In this document: piece by piece, positions 57,908 through 64,000 of the stretch
How the letters are laid out: every line of letters begins with the position of its first letter
Position numbering within the stretch: the first letter of the stretch is position 1
Assembly (NCBI GenBank): GCA_030686995.1
Contig: CM060685.1
Span: forward strand, 25,864,065 to 25,928,064
Direction of reading: 5' to 3'
From: Artemisia argyi
Taxonomy: Eukaryota > Streptophyta > Magnoliopsida > Asterales > Asteraceae
Length of the DNA: 64,000 nucleotides
Program-made: the position numbers and the translations under genes
The notes under the pieces: generated by a model
What the model saw: only the letters and a program-made list of their open reading frames with translations
Told to the model about the DNA's origin: nothing
Databases searched by the model: none

Positions 57908-60551
57908 TGGTGAGTGTTTATTCACTCACTATTATTTGACCAAAAACCGGACTAAAAAGACCAAAAACATATTAAAATTGCCAAATATTTGTTTGTTTTT
58001 TTTGTTTGTGATTGTGCATGTACGGATATTTTGAAAAGTGAACAAAAATCAAGAGAAAATGACAAAACGAGCACGAGATTGGAAAGAGCACGCTTAAACA
58101 AGTCCAACGGTATCGTTAGTGAAAAAATGAGGACTAAAAATGAAAATCAGGGGTGTAAAGTGGCAAATCAAATCAAACTTGAAATAAAATCAAGTTTCTA
58201 GAAGATGGTCCCATGGCCATAAATGAATGATGAAGACCATGCGAGAAAAAAAAGATGGAATGAAGGCATAAGGAATTCATGAGGCTTTATGATGCCATAA
58301 TGAGGCATGAAGTTTTACTCTTCCAAAATAAATGCAAGACCATGATAGCTACGTGATTGCATGAAACTCAAGAAATCAATTGGAAAAAGGGACTACACCT
58401 GCTGTTATCTCTTAGCACTCGACAAAGAAAAATGAAAAGAAAACTGAAGACCTGCTCGTTTGCTCCACAAGCGACAAATCAAATCAAGAGAAAAAATTTA
58501 CATATATATATGTTTTTACTGTGGCACGTGTGGTTTAGCAATTCAACAATTGTTGATGAGGAGAGAAAATGATGGCACGTGAATGATGTTGAAATCACAA
58601 AAAACAAAGAGATGCAATTTTATTGAAGATAGCACGTGACCTTTTTGGCATACTCAACATTTATAAAGAGAAAAGGAGTGATACAAATGGGGGGCACGTG
58701 AACATGCAATGTGAATAAGAGTATTAGATATCTTGTGGCCAGCGAGTGAAACACACTCTCCTAAAACAATTCACAAAAGAGCGTGGCCTCCTTTCCTTGC
58801 CTACTCTTACACGCATTTGCTACGGCAACCAATCGAGAGACGCCACATGTTATTAGTGACGTTGTTACCTCCACTCATATTGAGCCACGTGGCTATGCTA
58901 TATCAAAAATCTGTCCGGATACATTGAATGGGAGCGTCATTTGAGAGAAGGCTAGAAGTTAAAGAGGCTATAAATGCCAATCATTGGGAGCAGCTTTTTG
59001 GGATCATTCTCTCAATATTTTTCACACACACCTTTTATTACTTTTAGGAATAGCAGTAGTTTATTTTTAGAGTAGATGTAGAATTTATTTTATAAAGTTG
59101 AAATAGTTTATTTTGTAATAGATTATTTTCAAGAGCATATTGTAATGAATTTTTAGTGATTCAACTTGGCTTATTTCTTCTCTTCTCATCTATTTCTTTT
59201 AGTCTCTCTTTATTTCATCTAAAAATCTATTTTTATCTTAATATCTTTTATTGGCTTATTGAATTAGCTTTTTAAATAAAAACTTTTCTTTTATTTCTTA
59301 ATCTTTTTTCATAACTTCTTTAGTATTATTAGATTTAATAATTTTTAGTTTATATCTCTCAATCTCTTTTAATTTTAAAAGTTTTTTTTTTCTTAAATAA
59401 ATCAAATTAGCTTAATACTTTTCATCTAATTAGCTTATCTCTTATTTTCTTCTAATCAATCTAGCTTTTTAGCTTTGGTTGATTCATAACTAGTATAGAT
59501 CTATTAGCTTTCTAGCTTTTTAGTTCTATTACTAGTTTGTCTAGATTTGATTAGCTTTTCTATAGCTTATTGAATCTAGATCTAGTTTATTCAAGAGCTT
59601 AATTGAACTAATGTTGTATAAAGTTGTGATTTTTCTTAGCTTCTCATCATTTTCAACATCTAAGGCCGGAGCTTAAGGGTTTTATAAGCTTACTTATTAA
59701 TAAAGCTTATAGCTTTTCTAGTTTTTATAAAACTAATTAGTAATTAAAGTCAAAAACTTTATTTACTATTTGGTGATATTAAAACTATTAAAGAAATAAA
59801 CTTTATAATTTGACAAGTTTATAAAATCGGGTGGTTTATTATTCTCGTCGCGTTAGATCGGGTTCTACTTTCTATTCCTTTTCACTTTTATATAATTAGT
59901 TTATTAATCATGTTTGTTGAAATATTTGTTTTTATTAGTTTGATTGGTACGTTTAACGAGTAGTTTATTAGTGTTTGTTAAGTAATATGGATTTGTGATT
60001 TAAGTGTGGATTAATAAAAAGGGATTGTGATTAATAATTAGTGAGATTATTTAGATTTGTGATTTTATTATTTGAAGGGCAAAAGCCGGAGAATAATCCA
60101 ATTACACATCTAGTAATTATTTTCTTTTTAAAGGATTGTTTTCAAAATAAACCAACGTTGTGAGAAAATAGTCTCGTTTAAGGAATATAATTCGTCGTCA
60201 AACCCTAATCCACACTTAATGAACTTTTCATGTCACTTAGCAAACAAATTTCTCATATATTATTTTTAGATTAGTTAGTAACTTTTAGCTTCCATAAGTG
60301 CTCGATTTTAGATTAGATTGCGTTATTGGTACTTTACATGCTTGTTTTATATGCTTGATTATTGCCTTTTAGTTTATGTTTGATACTCGTAGTTTTAAAT
60401 CACAATATATTCACTTTTATTCCCATTCACTTCACGATTTACAAATCGATATTCTAAGATTCCATTCTACCTTCGCTGGGACACGACCCGGAAAATACTT
60501 TCACTGGTATTTCTTCGGAAAAATAAACCTATACTTAAAAAGACTAAATCA
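57908..60551 (+). repeat. Gypsy LTR, inner element
   Basis: Starts TGGTGAGTGTTTATTCACTCAC, again a hairpin (GTGAGTG...CACTCAC) like the outer LTR. It ends ...CTAAATCA three bases before another tRNA-Asp primer site. 2.64 kb, with four GGCACGTG/GCACGTG boxes between 58520 and 58700 and no supported ORF. Unrelated to the outer LTR beyond its termini. Confidence 0.78.
58523..58701. promoter_or_regulatory. Four G-box (CACGTG) motifs in the inner LTR
   Basis: GGCACGTGT near 58524, GGCACGTGA near 58575, AGCACGTGA near 58631 and GGCACGTGA near 58693. CACGTG is the core bound by bZIP and bHLH factors in plant promoters. They lie upstream of CTATAAATGCC (58970), a likely LTR TATA box. Confidence 0.7.
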
Positions 60552-60554
60552 AAA

Positions 60555-60572
60555 TGGCGCCGCTGCCGGGGA
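60555..60572 (+). promoter_or_regulatory. Primer binding site of the inner gypsy element
   Basis: TGGCGCCGCTGCCGGGGA, identical to 57632-57649. Confidence 0.9.
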
Positions 60573-60748
60573 AGGTGGACGTGAGTTTTGAATATTCGTG
60601 TTGAAAAATCGTGTTGTGTTAAGTTTTCCACTATCTTGTATATATTTTCTATAAAAATATAAAAATTTTAAAAAATCAAAACCAAAAATAATCTTCTTAT
60701 CCTCTCATATTTGATTCTTCTTCTCAATCCCTCTTACGTTTAATTCTT

Positions 60749-62392
60749 ATGGATCCGATTTGTTCAAATTGTGGAGAACCGTTCTTCGGAGGGTTGTGTG
60801 TGTGGTGTACGTGCGACGAATGTGGAGATAATATTCGTGATGGCGTTTGTTTGAATTGTAATTCTCACACGTGTGATCAAAATTCGTTCAACAATTCGTC
60901 TAATATACCCGATTTTTATACACCACCACCACCTTCGTTTTACTGCTATAATTGTGGAAATCCGTCCGAAGAAGGAATGCCGTGTGGGCGATGTTTTTGT
61001 GATGTATGTGGATACACCGATTGTATTTGCTATACTTCGAGTGCCGACACGTCTTACGCTTACGATCCGAATCTTGATTGTTATCCTCAAAATAATTTTT
61101 ATGAGCCAAATTCGTATTACAATGGTGATTCATTTCAAAATACATCGAATTTTGAACATTGTGGGGGATCGTTTGAAAATTCTTATCATGAACCTAATTC
61201 TTGTTACGATTCTAATGGTTTTTACCAACCCCCACAATCTTCCAATTTTTCTAATCAAATTTTGGAAATCAAATCCATGATGGATGAGTTGAAAGAGATG
61301 GTGAATAGTCGTTATACATCTTCTCCCGAGCCTAACATGAAATCAATGGAAGAACCTTCTACCGAAGAAAGGAAATTCCAATTTTGCGAGTGTTGTTTAT
61401 ACGATGATGATTGCACGATTACGATCAATATAAATCCTCAAAATGATTCTATCTCTTCTCCCGTAGAACCCGAAGACTCTCTAACAATGGGGGACGGGCA
61501 TCTTGACACTATTCCGGCAACGGAATCGGACGAATTCAATAAGTCAAGTGTTGAGAACCTCGTTCCAATCCCAAGTGAGTCCGAGGAGATTTCTAACAAT
61601 GATTCTGAACTTGTTGAAAATAATCGTTTTGATGATCAAGTTGATACGAATGATATACCGTTTGATGATAATCGGGATGAGATATTCTCCGATTCTGATA
61701 ACGACGATTCTATATCTTGTGGAGAAATCGATTATGTTGATGAAGAACCTCCTGAGTTTGTAATCTTTGAAGATGATAATGATGAATATGTTGATATACA
61801 AGATGAAGCTTTACGTGAAACATTGTTAAATGTCAATCTTCTTATCTCCCGTATTGAGGCGTTGAAAAATCCTCCGATTTTTTTTCATATCCCCGATATG
61901 GATAGTGATTTCTTACCCGAGCTTGAAATCTTTCGATTTGAAGAGACGAGTAGTGGCAGTCCCACTATTCATGCTGATATCTCTCTTCCGGATTATGAGT
62001 GCTTTCACTTTGAGATTGAGTCCGAACCTATTTCCGATAATCCGTCACTTAACCCTCTTTTAGAGGATGTCGATATATTTCTTGCTGCGGATGACTCGAT
62101 ACCACCGGGTATTGAGAATGACGAGAATGTTATTTCTTCCGATTTGCTTTCTTCTCGTCCACCTGCAAAACCACCCGATATAGATTTTGAATCCGGTCTG
62201 AATGAAGATATTTCTAGAGTGGTGGATGAGATGTATGATTATGATATTATCATCCGGGTGTTTCACCCATTCTTTGTTTATCCCATCACTTCGTCACTTT
62301 TCCACTCCACCGAGAGTGAGGACACCGTTTTTGACCCTGGTATCTTTTGTGCCAAGTGGCCGTTTTCTCTGCTCTCCCCAAGGACGAATTAA
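60749..62392 (+). CDS. Cys-rich acidic protein of a non-autonomous gypsy element
   Basis: 547 residues in one uninterrupted frame from MDPICSNCGEPFFGG, 177 bases after the primer site. The N-terminus has paired Cys motifs: CSNCGEPFFGGLCVWC, CDECGDNIRDGVCLNC, then CYNCGNPSEEGMPCGRC and CDVCGYTDCIC. These would bind several metal ions but do not match retroviral CCHC knuckles. The middle is Asn/Tyr/Ser-rich (residues ~70-170), followed by a short helical segment (ILEIKSMMDELKEMVNSR) and a very acidic Asp/Glu/Ser half. The C-terminus ends FCAKWPFSLLSPRTN. No RT, protease or integrase. Similar ORFs occur in Asteraceae gypsy repeats; their role is unknown. The intact frame suggests a fairly young copy. 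Confidence 0.75.
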   Translation: MDPICSNCGEPFFGGLCVWCTCDECGDNIRDGVCLNCNSHTCDQNSFNNSSNIPDFYTPPPPSFYCYNCGNPSEEGMPCGRCFCDVCGYTDCICYTSSADTSYAYDPNLDCYPQNNFYEPNSYYNGDSFQNTSNFEHCGGSFENSYHEPNSCYDSNGFYQPPQSSNFSNQILEIKSMMDELKEMVNSRYTSSPEPNMKSMEEPSTEERKFQFCECCLYDDDCTITININPQNDSISSPVEPEDSLTMGDGHLDTIPATESDEFNKSSVENLVPIPSESEEISNNDSELVENNRFDDQVDTNDIPFDDNRDEIFSDSDNDDSISCGEIDYVDEEPPEFVIFEDDNDEYVDIQDEALRETLLNVNLLISRIEALKNPPIFFHIPDMDSDFLPELEIFRFEETSSGSPTIHADISLPDYECFHFEIESEPISDNPSLNPLLEDVDIFLAADDSIPPGIENDENVISSDLLSSRPPAKPPDIDFESGLNEDISRVVDEMYDYDIIIRVFHPFFVYPITSSLFHSTESEDTVFDPGIFCAKWPFSLLSPRTN

Positions 62393-62767
62393 TTCGGGGA
62401 TCGAATCAAGCTCATGTGACTCGGTGAACAAAAACAAGCGCTTCGTGGGAGGCACCCCATGCTTATCATTCATCTTCTTAAATTTCTATTTTCTTATTAA
62501 CGTGACGTGAGGAGGGCTACCTCTTCCAATCTTGTGTTTTGTGCTTGTTGTTGCTTATGTCCAGGATTTGACCGAATAATGAAGACTCTCGTGCTCGTTG
62601 GTTTGTCTCAACTCGAGTTTCATCGTTCGTTGCTTATCCTATATCCATTAAATCTTATCGACTAACGTTTTCTTTGGCATAATTAATAAACGGCCTAGAA
62701 TTTTGTTAGGATTACCTTAACCCATTAAAACATTGAGGACAATGTTTCGTTCTAGTCGGGGGGAGGG
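62393..62767 (+). other. 3' UTR of the inner element with conserved retroelement motifs
   Basis: AAGCGCTTCGTGGGAGGCAC at 62436 resembles the 'AAGCGCTTGTTGGGAGGCAACC' type motif of many plant Athila-like elements. ACATTGAGGACAATGT at 62730 leads to the purine tract GGGGGGAGGGTGA (62758-62770), the usual signature upstream of the 3' LTR region. Confidence 0.65.
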
Positions 62768-64000
62768 TGAATCTTCGATTCGATTTTGACCTTGCATTTT
62801 TCACATGCCGTGCACTCTTGCAACTCCTTTTTTCCACCAAAAAAGAAAAAAATTGAAAAAATTGAAAGATTTCAAAAATTTTGATGAAAAAGCAATAAAA
62901 AAAAATGAAAAAAAATTGAAAAAGTCGTGCAAAAATATAATAAAGTTTGAATAAGTGTTTTGACACCTTGTTGACTTTCTTGCTGGCGAGAGTAGGAATA
63001 AATATTTTGACTTGACCGGGCGTGTTGAGCCCTAGCTTGTTCCCTTAACCAATGATAATCACATAAGCTTGTGCTAGTTTTGTACACAAGGAGCTATAAA
63101 ATGCGAATTCTTTCTTAAGAATCTGCAAGTTCCCGTACTTAACTTTATACATGCGCAGCTTAAAAGCTTTCGCTAGTCTTTTACATCAGGAGCTAGAAAA
63201 CGCGAATTTTTCTTCTAGAATTTGCAAGTTTCCGTAACTGACTTTATATATGCGTGGCTGATTATCGGCTAAGTATTCGCTGGTTTCATTATTTGGAATC
63301 TTAAATTGCGAAGAGCGAGAAATGATAGAGTTTATTTAGAAGTTAGATGCTAAACGTGGAATAGTGGTTTTCTTTAGAGCTCATAAGAGGTACTTGTGTT
63401 TTTTTTACTCCCATCAGATACGTCACTAATATATAATAGATGTTCTAGGTTAATTAGTGGTATTTCGGTTTGAATTATATTTAGTTCTTTGTTTTCTTAA
63501 GAGAATTTTTGCTTTAGAAGTTGGGTACATATCAAGGAACATAAAAAATAAGAGCAAAAAGTGAAAAAATCAAAAGTCAAAAGTTGATTATCTATGTGGT
63601 TTTGGAGCTACCCGATAAGCTTCCGTTGATGTTGAGAAAAAAGTCAAGAAAGAAAAAAAAAAAAAAAAATGATGAAAAGTATGAAAAAAGTGAAAAAAGT
63701 GAAAGTTGAAAGTTGTATCGAATAAAAGCTTATGTATGTAAATAAGTTGTTGGCGCGTGAGGTGCATGTGATAAGTGATTAGTAATCAGTCACATGAGGT
63801 GCACGTGATCGTACTCCGCAACTTATATCCTTGATATTGTATGTACCCCAAATTCCTTGATGTGGACCGAATTTCTATTGCAGTGGTTCTTAAGAGAAAA
63901 TGAATAACTACTTATCGTTTTAAACTTAGGTGTCACTATCGGACTAAAAATTATTGAAACGAGAATATATGAAGCAATTCATTTCTCAACAAAGTAAAAT
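62768..64000 (+). other. Sequence after the purine tract, not LTR-like
   Basis: Does not match the LTR at 57908, so the 3' LTR must begin beyond the window. Contains GAAAAAGTGAAAAAAGTG-type purine repeats (62840-62930, 63640-63715) and a ~99-base tandem duplication. No ORF supported. Confidence 0.6.
63073..63268. repeat. Tandem duplication, two ~99-bp units
   Basis: GCTAGTTTTGTACACAAGGA at 63073 and GCTAGTCTTTTACATCAGGA at 63172 start units that share GCGAATT, TGCAAGTT-CCGTA and ACTTTATA-ATGCG in order. Roughly 80% identical by eye. Confidence 0.85.

Noticed and set aside
60764..61801. Several 80-135-codon ORFs on either strand over the Cys-rich gene
   Set aside because: Alternative frames of the 547-codon ORF; they lack starts in context and recognisable domains.

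Overview
This window is plant nuclear DNA. It has spliced genes with plant promoter and splice signals, LTR retrotransposons of both superfamilies, a LINE with a poly(A) tail, MITEs and long (TA)n microsatellites. The Cys-rich ORF at 60749 and the SIRE-like copia elements with a very long post-pol ORF resemble repeats I know from Asteraceae, so a composite such as lettuce, sunflower or a relative is my best guess. The family is inference and I cannot name the genus. No bacterial-type feature, CRISPR, rRNA or intact tRNA was seen.

Layout. 1-2581: fragments of two gypsy LTRs. 2582-4233: a scrap of an Hsc70 gene, a tRNA-derived SINE, an inverted-repeat MITE set inside (TA)n and the end of a hAT-like element. 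4776-6943: a foldback array of a TTTTACGTTTTCGTCCG-type minisatellite whose second arm is split by a 5'-truncated LINE. 8145-17379: nested mobile DNA. A hAT-like element was entered by a copia element (8612-16894, TSD TTTAT), which itself holds a truncated SIRE-like copia and, in one LTR, a small MITE.

18694-24546 is the only stretch with host protein genes: the first exon and the last two exons of a strictosidine-synthase-like gene. Between them, where the central exon should be, lie a (TA)n-flanked MITE, the 3' exon of a HIPP26-type heavy-metal-binding gene and a hAT element. Exon 1 and the HIPP exon are in compatible phase, so a chimeric transcript is possible. The HIPP exon has a frameshift that removes its prenylation box.

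24724-30669 is the 3' part of a minus-strand copia. 30670-43003 is a minus-strand chromovirus (Tekay-like) gypsy element with LTRs of about 3.9 kb. It has no pol and no recognisable capsid region, keeps a coiled-coil ORF and zinc knuckles, and carries on the opposite strand an apparent two-exon gene for a 110-residue, four-helix hydrophobic protein. That gene has its own TATA box and three helically phased AACGG motifs, one a perfect mitosis-specific (MSA) element. I consider it the most interesting object in the window.

43004-46713 is a small minus-strand copia with mismatched LTRs. 46714-54054 is the 3' half of a plus-strand SIRE-like copia: the end of RNase H, a spacer packed with degenerate CTTACGCGTAAG palindromes, and a 1413-codon env-position ORF with four in-frame stops. 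From 54055 to the end lie two nested gypsy elements with tRNA-Asp type primer sites. The inner one encodes a 547-residue Cys-rich acidic protein and shows no pol.
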